DNA of 64,000 nt from Ruegeria sp. HKCCSA071 (GCF_017872555.1 NZ_JAEDOX010000001.1:1240001-1304000); one strand, 5' to 3'; counted from the first letter of the stretch, positions 1 through 10,420 are shown. The notes: generated by a model not told the origin, from the letters alone. A program made the numbers and translations.

Positions 1-178
1 GAAAAACCGGCACAACATCCGGCAGATCGCGCAGGAAGGCCTGCAAGTCTTCGATATCGGCAGGTTGAAACAGGTAATCCGCTGGCCCACCGACGCGGAG
101 CCATGTGAGGTCAGACAGGTTGCGCGCTTTGGACAGGCGGCCCCGGACGTCGGGAAGTATAGCGGAAAACCGTGTCAT
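1..178 (-). CDS. murB: UDP-N-acetylmuramate dehydrogenase, N-terminal part (cut by window edge)
   Basis: Only the first 59 codons are inside the window. MurB reduces UDP-GlcNAc-enolpyruvate to UDP-N-acetylmuramate with NADPH and FAD in the cytoplasm. The visible part contains the typical N-terminal stretch of the FAD-binding domain ([16 protein letters not shown], residues 24-39), in which the GGPAD turn is characteristic of MurB. The ATG at 178-176 overlaps the TGA of the small membrane protein upstream as ATGA, so the two are probably translationally coupled. Its position downstream of murC matches the usual dcw order. The C-terminal domains cannot be checked here. Confidence 0.93.
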   Translation of the reverse strand, partial: MTRFSAILPDVRGRLSKARNLSDLTWLRVGGPADYLFQPADIEDLQAFLRDLPDVVPVF

Positions 179-468
179 GTAGTCGCGCGCACCGCCAGGC
201 TGCGCCCACCGACCCCGCCCATGATTGCGGCAAAAAGGAAGGGAAGAACACCGGCAGTCAACCAGACCAGCGGGCCGAACGCTTTGTCCTCTTCACCCGT
301 TCCGACACCGGCCAGCACGACGATCAGCCCCAGACCAACCGCGGATGTCAGCCCGATCAGCCACAATAGGCTGCGCAGGCCAAGCCAGCGGCCCGCTGTA
401 AACCCGGCAGCGGCACCCAGAACGAAGGAAACAAGCGGCAGATAGGCAAATGTGGCGATTGTCGCCAT
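175..468 (-). CDS. Small integral membrane protein between DUF2484 genes and murB
   Basis: A 97-residue, strongly hydrophobic protein with about three predicted membrane segments (roughly residues 8-24, 32-54 and 65-86). No enzymatic motif is visible and I do not recognise the family. A perfect AGGAGG lies 7 bases before the ATG at 468, and the TGA overlaps the murB start by ATGA. It therefore looks like a real, cotranslated member of the dcw operon rather than a spurious frame. Its role is unknown; the position suggests an accessory envelope function. Confidence 0.7.
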   Translation of the reverse strand: MATIATFAYLPLVSFVLGAAAGFTAGRWLGLRSLLWLIGLTSAVGLGLIVVLAGVGTGEEDKAFGPLVWLTAGVLPFLFAAIMGGVGGRSLAVRATT

Positions 469-492
469 GACAGACCTCCTGAAGTTGGCCGG

Positions 493-759
493 TTATTCTT
501 TGGCCGCCTTCATGCCCTGCATTTTCACCTTTGTCCAACGGGTCAGATAAATCACCGGCCAGCGCAGCACGGACATGCCCATTGCCAGCACCAGCAGCCC
601 GATCCAGGGGCCATTTTCATAGGTGACATAGCCGACGATGGGAATGCCCACGATGATCAGGATATAGGCGCGCGTCCAGTGGTTGTCGGTGCTGGGGATC
701 AGCGCAAGGACGTTGGCGGCAATGCCCCACAGGGCTGCCAGAGCGATAGACCACGTCAT
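493..759 (-). CDS. DUF2484 family small membrane protein (second copy)
   Basis: This 88-residue protein has three hydrophobic segments and a basic C-terminal end. It is clearly paralogous to the preceding gene: both share an ALWxI N-terminal segment, a central GxV/VxxG region and a C-terminal basic stretch after a conserved R-W/N-P motif. The start at 759 is chosen because the ATG overlaps the TGA of the upstream copy (ATGA), although the open frame extends further upstream. DUF2484 proteins are typically found in this murC-murB interval in Rhodobacteraceae. No biochemical function is known to me. Confidence 0.8.
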   Translation of the reverse strand: MTWSIALAALWGIAANVLALIPSTDNHWTRAYILIIVGIPIVGYVTYENGPWIGLLVLAMGMSVLRWPVIYLTRWTKVKMQGMKAAKE

Positions 760-1004
760 TCTGCGACCTCGCGCCCTGTCCATTTGCGCCAGTAATACCG
801 GATGGGGTTGCGAAACATCGACACGAACCCGGCAAATGCCGCGACCGACCAGAACCAGCCGTGGACATATCCAAGCCATACGACCAGCACTGGCGCGCAG
901 ACCAACAGGACAAACCCCGGCGGGAATTGCAGCCGCATCGGCAACATTGCCACGATGGTGGCGCAGATCACCCATAGCGCTGCAAAGATCATCGAATAGT
1001 CCAT
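756..1004 (-). CDS. DUF2484 family small membrane protein (first copy)
   Basis: An 82-residue membrane protein with about three transmembrane segments, paralogous to the gene that follows. A GTG at 1022 would give six more residues. The ATG at 1004 is preferred because GGAGGGG lies 3-4 bases before it at good spacing. It lies 75 bases downstream of murC and overlaps the next gene by four bases. Being sandwiched in the peptidoglycan operon suggests a minor envelope or division role, which is inference only. Confidence 0.78.
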   Translation of the reverse strand: MDYSMIFAALWVICATIVAMLPMRLQFPPGFVLLVCAPVLVVWLGYVHGWFWSVAAFAGFVSMFRNPIRYYWRKWTGREVAE

Positions 1005-1079
1005 TCGCCCCTCCGAGGACACGCGACTGTTGCGGTCAGAGTATCACACTTTTAAGTTGTGCGACAAACAAATGACGCG

Positions 1080-2485
<1,406 letters not shown>

Positions 2486-2489
<4 letters not shown>

Positions 2490-3583
2490 GTGGTCTCCTT
2501 CTGCGCCAGCTGCTCGACCAGAGCGACCAGACGCTGGGTGGCATCGGGCGCCCCGACCGACAGAGCGCCATGGGCCATTTTCTGTGCGGCTTCGGGGTTC
2601 GTAAGAACCGTGGTGATTTGCTGTGTCAGCGTGGGAACGTCAAGCGCATTTTCCGGGATCATGATGGCCCCGCCGGCCTGCACCAGCCCGCGCGCGTTGG
2701 CGGTCTGATGATCCCCGGCGGCAGCAGCAAACGGGATCAGGATCGAAGGACGACCGATGACCGAGATATCGGCCACGCTGGACGCGCCCGAGCGCGAGAT
2801 CACAAGCTGCGCATCCGACATGCGGCGGGGAATGTCATCGAAGAAGGGCTGAACGTCCGCGCGGATACCATGATCTTGGTAGAATGCGCTGACCCGTTCA
2901 CCATCTTCATCCCGCGCCTGATGCGAGACACGGATATGCGCGCGAAGGTCCTCGGGCAGCGCGGCAATCGCTCCGGGCACCATATCGCTGAGGATGCGCG
3001 CACCCTGCGAGCCGCCCATCACCAGAACCGACATCGGGTAATCTCCCGGCGGGATATACCCGGCGGCGGCGCGGTCTAGAACCGCGGCACGTACCGGGTT
3101 GCCAGTGTGGATGCCATGCGCGCCTTCGGGCAGATCCGTCGGCCAGACGCCGCAGGCCACCTGTGCAACGCGGGTTGCGAACAACTGGTTCACGCGGCCC
3201 AGAACCCCGTTCTGTTCATGGATCATTCGCGGTATTTTCAGCAGGGTCGCGGCGCCCAGCGCCGGGATCGACGGATAACCGCCAAAGCCCACGACAACAC
3301 CCGGTTTGTCGCGCATCATCTGGAAGATCATGCTGGTGACACCACCAGCGATAATCGGGCCAACCATCGCCTTTGCCGCCAGACCGCCACGAGCGAAGGT
3401 GGCCGAGGATGCCTCGACAATTTCGGTCGAACGGGGAAAGCCACCGGTATAGCGCGCACCGCGCGGGTCGGTGGACAAGCGCACACGCCAGCCCTTGTGC
3501 AGCATCGCCTCGGCCAGCGCCTGAGCGGGGAACATATGGCCCCCGGTGCCGCCAGCCGCAATCAACAGGTAAGGGTTCCCCAT
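2486..3583 (-). CDS. murG: UDP-N-acetylglucosamine--N-acetylmuramyl-(pentapeptide) pyrophosphoryl-undecaprenol transferase
   Basis: MurG transfers GlcNAc to lipid I to make lipid II at the inner face of the cytoplasmic membrane. The 365-residue protein starts [20 protein letters not shown] and carries the G-loop GGTGGH near residue 11. It also has the second glycine-rich GGSQGA loop of the GT-B fold and a [15 protein letters not shown] acceptor-side motif. The frame is open for another 124 codons upstream, inside ftsW. The start at 3583 is chosen because its ATG overlaps the ftsW stop as TAATG. It overlaps murC by ATGA. Confidence 0.97.
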
Positions 3584-4746
3584 TATCCTCGTCCGCGCAG
3601 AATATCGCCTAGTTCGCCCTGTGGACGGTTTCGGGTGAAGGCCAGCAGCATGCCAACGGCAATACCGCCAGCAATCAGGGACGAGCCGCCATAGCTGACG
3701 AACGGCAAAGTCATGCCCTTGGCGGGCAGCAGACGTACCGCAACACCCATGTTGATCATCGCCTGAACGCCAAACATGCAGGCCAGACCGGTACCGGCCA
3801 GACGAATGAACATGTCGCGTTCGCGCATCAGCCGCAGCAGCGAGCGCACGACGATCAGCGCATAAAGCGCAATGATGATCATGACGAGGATCAGGCCGTA
3901 TTCCTCGGCCGCGACGGCGATGATGAAATCGGTATGGGCATCGGGCAGCGACCATTTCACCTGCCCCTCCCCCACGCCGACGCCGAACAACCCGCCTTCG
4001 CGGATGGCGTTGGTGGCATAGCCCAGCTGGGTTGTGGGATCGACCTCTTGATTTAGAAAGCCGTCGATGCGGCGGGCAAAGTGTTCAGAATTCGAATAGG
4101 CCAACATCCCGCCCAGAACGACAACACCGGCCATGCCCAGCAACAGCAGCATCGGGGCCCCGGCTACGAAATACATGACGCCCCAGCCGAACAGGATCAG
4201 GCAGGCCTGACCGAAATCGGGTTGCATCACCAGCATGGCCACGATGGCCATGCAGAGCGCAAAGGACCACAACCGCCCCGGAGGGCCATTGATTTCCTGT
4301 GAGGCCGCCAGCAGCCAAGCGGCCACGACGACAAAGCCGGGTTTCAGAAACTCGGACGGTTGCAGCGAGGCAAAGCCCAGCGAATACCAACGCACCGCAC
4401 CCTTGCCGAAATCCGTTCCAAACACCGGCAGGAAGACCAGAGCGACGAAGGCCCCCAGAAAACCCAGAACGGCCAGACGCCGCACCAAGGTTGGAGACAT
4501 CATCGAAGTCAGCAGCATCGCGATCAGCGCCAATCCGCCGAACAAGGCCTGACGCTCGACATAATGGAAGGGGTCGAACCCGTTGCGACCGGCCAGTGGC
4601 GGCGAAGAGGCCAGCCCCAGCAACAGCCCGATGGTAAACAGGATCAGAACGCAGGACATCGTCCAGCGATCGATAGTACGCCACCACTTCGGTAGAATCG
4701 GTTCTCCGCGCTGGTCCTGGACCGCGCCATACACCATCTCAGTCAT
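3583..4746 (-). CDS. ftsW: Peptidoglycan glycosyltransferase FtsW (SEDS family)
   Basis: A 387-residue polytopic SEDS protein that polymerises lipid II at the division septum together with FtsI. About ten hydrophobic segments are visible. The SEDS signature is present: a [10 protein letters not shown] stretch near residues 115-124 followed by LQPSEFLK, and a C-terminal [10 protein letters not shown] loop. In most relatives ftsW follows murD directly; here about 7 kb of unrelated genes lies between them, so it may need its own promoter in the 190-base gap upstream. An alternative ATG three codons later is possible. Confidence 0.97.
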   Translation of the reverse strand: MTEMVYGAVQDQRGEPILPKWWRTIDRWTMSCVLILFTIGLLLGLASSPPLAGRNGFDPFHYVERQALFGGLALIAMLLTSMMSPTLVRRLAVLGFLGAFVALVFLPVFGTDFGKGAVRWYSLGFASLQPSEFLKPGFVVVAAWLLAASQEINGPPGRLWSFALCMAIVAMLVMQPDFGQACLILFGWGVMYFVAGAPMLLLLGMAGVVVLGGMLAYSNSEHFARRIDGFLNQEVDPTTQLGYATNAIREGGLFGVGVGEGQVKWSLPDAHTDFIIAVAAEEYGLILVMIIIALYALIVVRSLLRLMRERDMFIRLAGTGLACMFGVQAMINMGVAVRLLPAKGMTLPFVSYGGSSLIAGGIAVGMLLAFTRNRPQGELGDILRGRG

Positions 4747-4935
4747 GAGATACCGCCACTCTCTGCCTCGTTAACGCCCCGTTTTCGGGGTCTGGCTACG
4801 AGTCTACATGCAATTTGGCGATCAGGCCAGCCTGTTCGCGGGCAAATCGGGATTTCCCGCGCAAGACCCGCGCCGCAGACTCAGACCGCCTGTCAACCGT
4901 GTTGCGACGGCCACCAGGCGGGAGGCGGCGGGCTG

Positions 4936-6549
4936 TCAGACTTTGGTCAGCAGCAGCGGCACATCCAGCAGCCCCGCCACACCGAACAGTTCGGCCCTGG
5001 GGGGAGGCGTGTAACCGTTGATCGCATCAGCTTGCAGAGTTCCTGCGGCCGAGGACCAATACCAGTGGGCGTTGTTGAATCGCGTTGCAGATGTTTCGAG
5101 GTTCTTGAAGATGGCTTTGATCTGCACCCCATTGAGAACACTGGGCGACTTTCGTTGCATCATCGCGATTGCCCCGGCAACGAGGGCCGAAGCCCCCGAA
5201 GTGCCGCCGAATTCGGTATACAGACCGGCAGGATCGTCCACGGCCTTTTTTCGGATTTCGACAGCCGCGGCAAGGCTGCCTTCGACATAACCCCGGGGGC
5301 CCGGCACGTCCAACGTCACCAACCGTTGAGGTGCGAAATCGACAATCGGGATCGCGTCACCACTGCCATCGCGTTTGAGGTGATGTTTGGGAAGAGCGGC
5401 CCGATCCTCCAGATGGAAATCAGTGGCCGAGGCCGCGTCCCGGTCCAGACGTATTTGATAGCGGTTGTAAATCTCACCGTCATCCGAGGGGGCGGACACG
5501 GTCAGATCAGCAGAATAGTTCGAATACCCGGACCGGTAGCCATTATAGTTCACGGCCCCCACGGAAATGATCCCGTTGGCTGGATCACCGGACAGGCTGG
5601 CCGGGTAAATCAATTCACTTCGACCGTCATTGCCAGCCGCGCAGACCACCGGAATTTTCGTGCTGACCCATTCGACGACCTTGTGGAGCGCCGACCACGC
5701 CACTGAAATATCGCGCGCGTCACCGTCGGGTTCATCGCGCATCGTCTCGTGCAGGCGCGTCTTTTCGTGCCTGTCCAGACCCGGATAGAACGGTTCGGTA
5801 ACAGTGGCAGGACGGTCATCATACCCGGGCCAATGGTCCGGGTTCGCTATGTCGCGCGGAAACAGGATGACATGAACATCCTTTTCATGAGCATAAAGAA
5901 ACGCCGCAATCAACTCTTCCGGGCTGGGTGAGATCGACGTCGTGATCGGAATAACCCTGCTTTTGGGATCAACCCCGTAATACGCCGCGATATTGCCGGT
6001 ATTGCCGAATTGATCCGCTGCAAAGCTGGTTCCGCAGGCCAGCCCGGCACAGCTTGTGCCGTGCCCGGCATAGCGATCATCATAAGCATCGATGTAACGC
6101 TTGACACCAAACCCCGATCTCAGCCCGGCAATCACCCGCTGTTCCTGCGACGTCAGGCCCGGAATGCCCAAGGGGTTCTGAATGCCCGACAGATGTTGCA
6201 CATGTTCTTCGATATGTTCTGCCCCTGCACTAACGGCCGACCGGTCGATGTATTTGACACCGAACGGATGGCTGGCCAGATCAAGGGCTTCGTCCCGAAT
6301 GACCCTGTCCGCCGGAACCGGTCCGGTGTCCGGCGCTTTCAGGTTTGGGTGATGCGGGGCCACGCCCATGTCGATCAGGGCGATCTTCGCCTCGGCCAGA
6401 GCAGGGCCTGTGAAATCCCAGATCGCGCTGTCGATTTCCGGGCAGGTCTCTCCGTCAGCGGGCGGGGGCGCCTTGACGGTCAAGGCTTTGATCGCGACCA
6501 GGTGCCAGAGATAGTAATATCGTGCGTAGTCTTCGTTTCCTGCGGTCAT
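4936..6549 (-). CDS. Subtilisin-like (S8 family) serine protease
   Basis: This 537-residue protein has the complete S8 triad: Asp60 in ALIDMGV, His163 in GHGTSCAG and Ser451 in GGTSGASAL. Asn307 in AAGNDG is the likely oxyanion-hole residue. There is no Sec signal peptide or prodomain-like N-terminus, so it may act in the cytosol or leave by a non-Sec route. An insertion of about 80 residues lies between the Asp and His motifs, and another of about 100 residues comes before the Ser motif. A good GAGGTG ribosome site precedes the ATG. It is the last gene of the cyclase-haloperoxidase-protease operon, 21 bases after its neighbour. Substrate unknown. Confidence 0.9.
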   Translation of the reverse strand: MTAGNEDYARYYYLWHLVAIKALTVKAPPPADGETCPEIDSAIWDFTGPALAEAKIALIDMGVAPHHPNLKAPDTGPVPADRVIRDEALDLASHPFGVKYIDRSAVSAGAEHIEEHVQHLSGIQNPLGIPGLTSQEQRVIAGLRSGFGVKRYIDAYDDRYAGHGTSCAGLACGTSFAADQFGNTGNIAAYYGVDPKSRVIPITTSISPSPEELIAAFLYAHEKDVHVILFPRDIANPDHWPGYDDRPATVTEPFYPGLDRHEKTRLHETMRDEPDGDARDISVAWSALHKVVEWVSTKIPVVCAAGNDGRSELIYPASLSGDPANGIISVGAVNYNGYRSGYSNYSADLTVSAPSDDGEIYNRYQIRLDRDAASATDFHLEDRAALPKHHLKRDGSGDAIPIVDFAPQRLVTLDVPGPRGYVEGSLAAAVEIRKKAVDDPAGLYTEFGGTSGASALVAGAIAMMQRKSPSVLNGVQIKAIFKNLETSATRFNNAHWYWSSAAGTLQADAINGYTPPPRAELFGVAGLLDVPLLLTKV

Positions 6550-6570
6550 TTCGTCACCTCGCGTTGATCC

Positions 6571-7728
6571 TTAACCCAGCCATTCGTCTTGTGCTTCGTC
6601 CATCAGTTCGTCCAGAACCTCGGTCAGGTAAGCCACGGTTTTTCTGGCCAGACTTCGCCCGGCGGCTGTGTCGCTTGGGTAGTGCAGACCAGCCCATTCG
6701 CGGTTTTCAGCAATCCGCTGGGCGCGGTGGAACAAAGCGACAGTGCCCGGATGTTCAGGGATCAGCCGCGAGAACAGTTCGGCAATCGCGAAGGATTGGT
6801 AGGAGTGGTTCGAGGGGTAAGCCGCATGAAAAGGCACCGGGATAAAGGGCCGGATCAGCGGCTGGATGATATTGGGTCTGGGTCGGCTGAAGCGGTTCTT
6901 GTAGGTCAGGCCAATCTCATTCGTCAGTTCCAGCAGGATCGTCATTAGCGCGCGGGTCGCATCAAAGCCGCCCTGCTCGTCAATGCCCAGCGGGCTGAGA
7001 TAGTCATCAATGCCAAAGCCTGCCTGCGTCACGATTTCCTCGCGCCGCGTCGCCTGATTTGACCACTTGAGCCGCCCTTGCAGGATCAGCAGGTATTCGG
7101 TTTCCTTCATGCTTTCGTCAGGGCCCGGCGGCGGTAGAAGATCGATGTTTTCCCAGATTTTGCCCAGCAGGCCGGATGCGGGCAGCATTCCGATCCGGCA
7201 CAGATCGCGCATCTCGCGCCAGCCGAAGGAAGCATCGCTGCCGCCGACGTCAAAATCGCTGCGGTTCCGGTTACGATTGCGATTTCTGTTTCGGTTCCGG
7301 TTTCTGTTCCGATTGCGGTTTCTGTTGCGGTTCCGGTTCAGTGCGAATGCCGAAGATGCGCTCATCGCGATTGAGGCCGCGCCGAGGGCAGAGCGTTTCC
7401 CGATCTCATCGTCTATCGAATCCATTACACCTGCGTCAGCCTTGAGCGGATCAATGAACCGCTCGTCCTGCATGAAATCACTGAGTTTGCGCAGCGTTTC
7501 ATCGTCCAACACCTCTGGGTCCAGCGCGTTGATCGCTTTACTGTATTGCAGGTAACTCTCTCTCTGGGCATCGAAAATGAAATTGTTCAGCTCAGATTGG
7601 TTCGCCCCCAATGAGGAGCCGAGACCACCGGTTCCGGCAAGGTTCATCAGTTTCACCACTTTGCACGAGATCAGCTCACCACGTCGGACCATCATGCCAA
7701 AGTCGTTGAGCGTGGAAACGTAAGACAT
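6571..7728 (-). CDS. Vanadium-dependent haloperoxidase / PAP2-superfamily protein with (Asn-Arg)13 repeat
   Basis: A 385-residue protein with all three PAP2/vanadate-binding motifs: Lys277-x6-Arg284-Pro285, PSNH at 305-308 (PSGH in the consensus) and Arg343-x5-His349-x3-Asp353. The family includes vanadium haloperoxidases and acid phosphatases. The lack of membrane segments favours the soluble haloperoxidase type, but sequence alone does not prove the reaction. Residues 131-156 are an uninterrupted 13-fold Asn-Arg dipeptide repeat, preceded by a small-residue, weakly hydrophobic stretch (113-130). No classical signal peptide is visible. AGGGGG precedes the ATG. It sits 28 bases after the cyclase gene and 21 before the protease gene, so the three are probably one operon. 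Confidence 0.85.
   Translation of the reverse strand: MSYVSTLNDFGMMVRRGELISCKVVKLMNLAGTGGLGSSLGANQSELNNFIFDAQRESYLQYSKAINALDPEVLDDETLRKLSDFMQDERFIDPLKADAGVMDSIDDEIGKRSALGAASIAMSASSAFALNRNRNRNRNRNRNRNRNRNRNRNRNRSDFDVGGSDASFGWREMRDLCRIGMLPASGLLGKIWENIDLLPPPGPDESMKETEYLLILQGRLKWSNQATRREEIVTQAGFGIDDYLSPLGIDEQGGFDATRALMTILLELTNEIGLTYKNRFSRPRPNIIQPLIRPFIPVPFHAAYPSNHSYQSFAIAELFSRLIPEHPGTVALFHRAQRIAENREWAGLHYPSDTAAGRSLARKTVAYLTEVLDELMDEAQDEWLG
7261..7338 (-). repeat. Thirteen tandem 6-base units encoding (Asn-Arg)13
   Basis: Exactly 78 bases, 13 units of AAY-CGN/AGA read on the minus strand. The units are not identical: Arg is encoded by CGG, CGC, CGA, CGT and AGA, and Asn by AAC and AAT. This synonymous variety argues that the dipeptide repeat is old and kept at protein level rather than a fresh slippage product. 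The charge pattern (one Arg every second residue) could bind RNA, phosphate polymers or acidic surfaces; that is inference. Confidence 0.97.
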
Positions 7729-7756
7729 AAGTAAACCCCCTACTTTTACCCCTACT

Positions 7757-9580
7757 TTAAGCGTGTTGCGGCAATCCGATCCTGGACAGGCCGCTTTCCA
7801 TCAGTTGCGCGCTGAACCGTGTTGGCACCGGGAACCGGTCTTGCTGGATGCAGGCCAGCGACATGTCCGGTTCCAAATTAGTCAACCGCTGCAAGGCGAA
7901 CTCGCCTCGCTGCCGGTCACCTGCGTGCCCGTAAGCCGCAGCCAGATAGCGCATGACGGTTTTGAACTGCGGTTGAACCTCCATCACGGATTCGCCGAAC
8001 CTGATGGATTTCTCGAACTCGCCATTGACCAGCGCGGCGACGCATCCTGCCCCGTCAAACAGGTGCCGGTACGGGCTGTGCCGTCCGATAAGCCGTGCCT
8101 TCTGCGCGGCTTCAACCGCCAGCGTCGGACGATCCGTGTAGCAATAGAGCATGGCGGCGGAATCCCAACTCATCGCCCGATAAGGGCTGAGCTCGAGCGC
8201 GCGGTCGACCAGATCCTGCGCCACCGAAAACTCTCGGAACACGTAGGAATGCACGTGGGCGACAAGGCCCAGAACAGTGCCGTTGTCCGGGTCAGCCTCG
8301 ACCGCGCGGCGGGCCAGATCTCGCGCCTGCGCTTCAAGTGTAGCATCCCAGGTTCCGTACCGTTCGCCGACCTTGAAGGTCGTGACATAGGCCAGCCACG
8401 CAAGGTAGACCGGCTTGGGATCAAGCTCGTAAGCCGCCAGAATATCCGCCTCGAGCTGGTCCAGCCCCGGCCCGGTCATGGTCAACAGGTGATGCACGGC
8501 GGCAACGGCGGTTTTCGCCGCGTGATGGGAGGCCGGGTCGCGCATGTGACGCCCGTTCAGCAAAGCCGTCAGCAAAGCGTCGGTGGCATAGCTGATGAAC
8601 GATGTCAGACCCGAGCAGTTTTGCCCCAGAAAGTCACCCTGATCGGCCACCACATTCTGGCTCCAGATCACTTTTCTGTCTTCCGACCGCATTGCGGTGG
8701 CGGACACTTGCAACATGCTGCCACAGGTCGAAGCGCGACACTGAAGGAAAAGATCAGGTCCAGCCGACAGTGGTTCCTTTGGAAGCGCGACCTGCGGCAC
8801 CCGGTAATCCTGAACCTCGAGCGCCTCGGTTTCGGTAAGGGATTTGGACAGCTGTTCCGCGACGATGTTGGACACGAATGTCGCGGTTTCGGAACTGCCA
8901 CCGACATCCGGAGACAACAGACCTATCACGAAATTCGGGCGCGGTATGGAGAACGACATCTGCTCGGACCGGAAGGCCGTTGGTTTGGTGGGAACGGGAA
9001 CCGGCTGTGCTTTTCCGTCCTTCTCATAGGGGACGTCGATGGTTGCGCGGGCCACTTTGAACAGCTCGAGCGTGGCACCGATATTCTTGAGATTGGGCCG
9101 CCCGATCGAGTTGAACAGGAAATCCTGCCGCCCGCGCAGCGCATTGCGCACAACGCTTGAGACCAGAACCTCGCCGGATGAGCCGACGCTTTCGATCCGA
9201 GCTGCCGTATTCACGGCGTCACCGATGATCTGCTGGTCAACCTCGAACGTGTCGCCAAGATGTATCCCAATTCGATACCCCTTGGCGTACCGGTCGGGGG
9301 CATGGGTCAGGACATCCTGCACCCCCAGCGCAGTTTCGACGGCGGCACGCGCACTTGGAAAGACGGCGCACAGTCCGTCACCGGTCAGGCCGGTCACCCG
9401 ACCCCGAAAGCTGTTAACCAGATCGCTGACGCAGTTCAGATCGCGGCGGATTCTGGCCAGCGTTTCAAGCTCGTCCTCGCGGACGGCGGCAGAGTAATCA
9501 CATGCATCAAGGAACAGGATCGCCCTGAGCCGCGCCTTGGGGAGGTCGCTTTGATTGTTCAAATTCAGATTAATACCCAT
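7757..9580 (-). CDS. Class III adenylate/guanylate cyclase with TolB-like and TPR-like C-terminal region
   Basis: The 607-residue protein starts at the ATG at 9580 (an upstream in-frame ATG would add 30 unlikely residues). Residues about 18-180 form a class III cyclase domain: metal Asp25 (FLDACDYS), metal Asp68 (TGDG), and transition-state Asn124 and Arg128 (GDAVNTAARIE). The usual purine-specifying Lys and Asp positions appear to be Gly64 and Gln117, so the substrate is uncertain. Residues about 200-330 resemble the TolB-like region of alphaproteobacterial cyclases, and the remainder is helical TPR-like. No membrane segment is visible. It is the first gene of the operon with the haloperoxidase and protease, suggesting a signal-output pairing. 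Confidence 0.87.
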   Translation of the reverse strand: MGINLNLNNQSDLPKARLRAILFLDACDYSAAVREDELETLARIRRDLNCVSDLVNSFRGRVTGLTGDGLCAVFPSARAAVETALGVQDVLTHAPDRYAKGYRIGIHLGDTFEVDQQIIGDAVNTAARIESVGSSGEVLVSSVVRNALRGRQDFLFNSIGRPNLKNIGATLELFKVARATIDVPYEKDGKAQPVPVPTKPTAFRSEQMSFSIPRPNFVIGLLSPDVGGSSETATFVSNIVAEQLSKSLTETEALEVQDYRVPQVALPKEPLSAGPDLFLQCRASTCGSMLQVSATAMRSEDRKVIWSQNVVADQGDFLGQNCSGLTSFISYATDALLTALLNGRHMRDPASHHAAKTAVAAVHHLLTMTGPGLDQLEADILAAYELDPKPVYLAWLAYVTTFKVGERYGTWDATLEAQARDLARRAVEADPDNGTVLGLVAHVHSYVFREFSVAQDLVDRALELSPYRAMSWDSAAMLYCYTDRPTLAVEAAQKARLIGRHSPYRHLFDGAGCVAALVNGEFEKSIRFGESVMEVQPQFKTVMRYLAAAYGHAGDRQRGEFALQRLTNLEPDMSLACIQQDRFPVPTRFSAQLMESGLSRIGLPQHA

Positions 9581-10420
9581 GATCGTGTCTCGGAACTCTT
9601 TAACTTGTTGAAATGTGCCACCCCGAAAACAGGCAGGCTGGCACGCATCAAAGGCGTGTTGCGATTGCAAATGCAGCCGACGGGTGTGAATGGCGCTGCA
9701 TTGCGCGGGACGGGCCTCGGGCCTGAATGGAAATCACGAGGCATTAATCGGCCCGCTGATGAGATTTGGTTTCTAAAATGCGTTAAGTTCAAAATAATAA
9801 GGGTTATTGTATTGTTTTAGTGAACTTCCGTCGACATATTTTTTATTTTTGAACATATTTTTCGGTGTAATTTGGCCAATTTACCCGGCACCTGTGGCGC
9901 TTGGTGCTTGGCGGGCAAGACGGGCTGATGCGGCAAGACTTCCCGTTAGGAGTGCGCGAGGGCTGATCCCGGTCAAGCACTTGGTATTGAACCGGCCCGA
10001 TACTCTTGAACCAAGCGGATGGCCCGAGACAGTTGCGGCTAACTGACACCGGAAATCGATTCTCCAAAAAGTATCCGAACGTTGTAATGCCTTCACCGTT
10101 TCTGCCAGACATGCCTGCCACCACCCTGTTCGGTGGCCCCACTTGTGGTGGGATCAGGTGCCTTGCACAACCTGAACGGTGCCGCATTTTGACCGGACCC
10201 GGGCGTGGCTTTCTGCGATCTGCACCCTTCCAGCCCCGCCCCGCGACGCGCGCGCAAAATCCCGACAACCAGCCCAAACCGGCCCCCGTGCAAGGGTGTC
10301 ACCGCCCGCAGGCCCCGATTTTCCGGGAATCATTCACCTGACAACTAAATCCTTTGCCTCAGGCACGATGCGCCGGGTTTCACCCTTGTCATCGCCGAAA
10401 ATCCACGCCAAGGGCGGTGC
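9581..10420. other. 840-base intergenic region with AT-rich inverted repeats upstream of the cyclase gene
   Basis: No convincing gene is seen on either strand. Open frames here have poor codon use and no family-like composition. Bases about 9775-9880 are sharply AT-rich against the GC-rich surroundings. They contain AAGTTCA at 9785-9791 and its complement TGAACTT at 9821-9827, with a nested AATAA/TTATT pair. A near-direct repeat of an AT-rich decamer lies just beyond. This is the likely promoter and operator zone of the divergent cyclase operon. The remainder up to the flavoprotein gene holds nothing I can name. Confidence 0.5.

Noticed and set aside
4777..4790. Small hairpin CCCCG-TTTT-CGGGG downstream of the subtilase gene
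   Set aside because: Five base pairs only and no T-run on the minus strand; too weak to call a terminator.
9843..10277. 144-residue minus-strand frame in the large intergenic region
   Set aside because: Irregular composition (many Pro, Arg, Cys, Ser), no family resemblance, no ribosome site; likely a chance open frame in GC-rich DNA.
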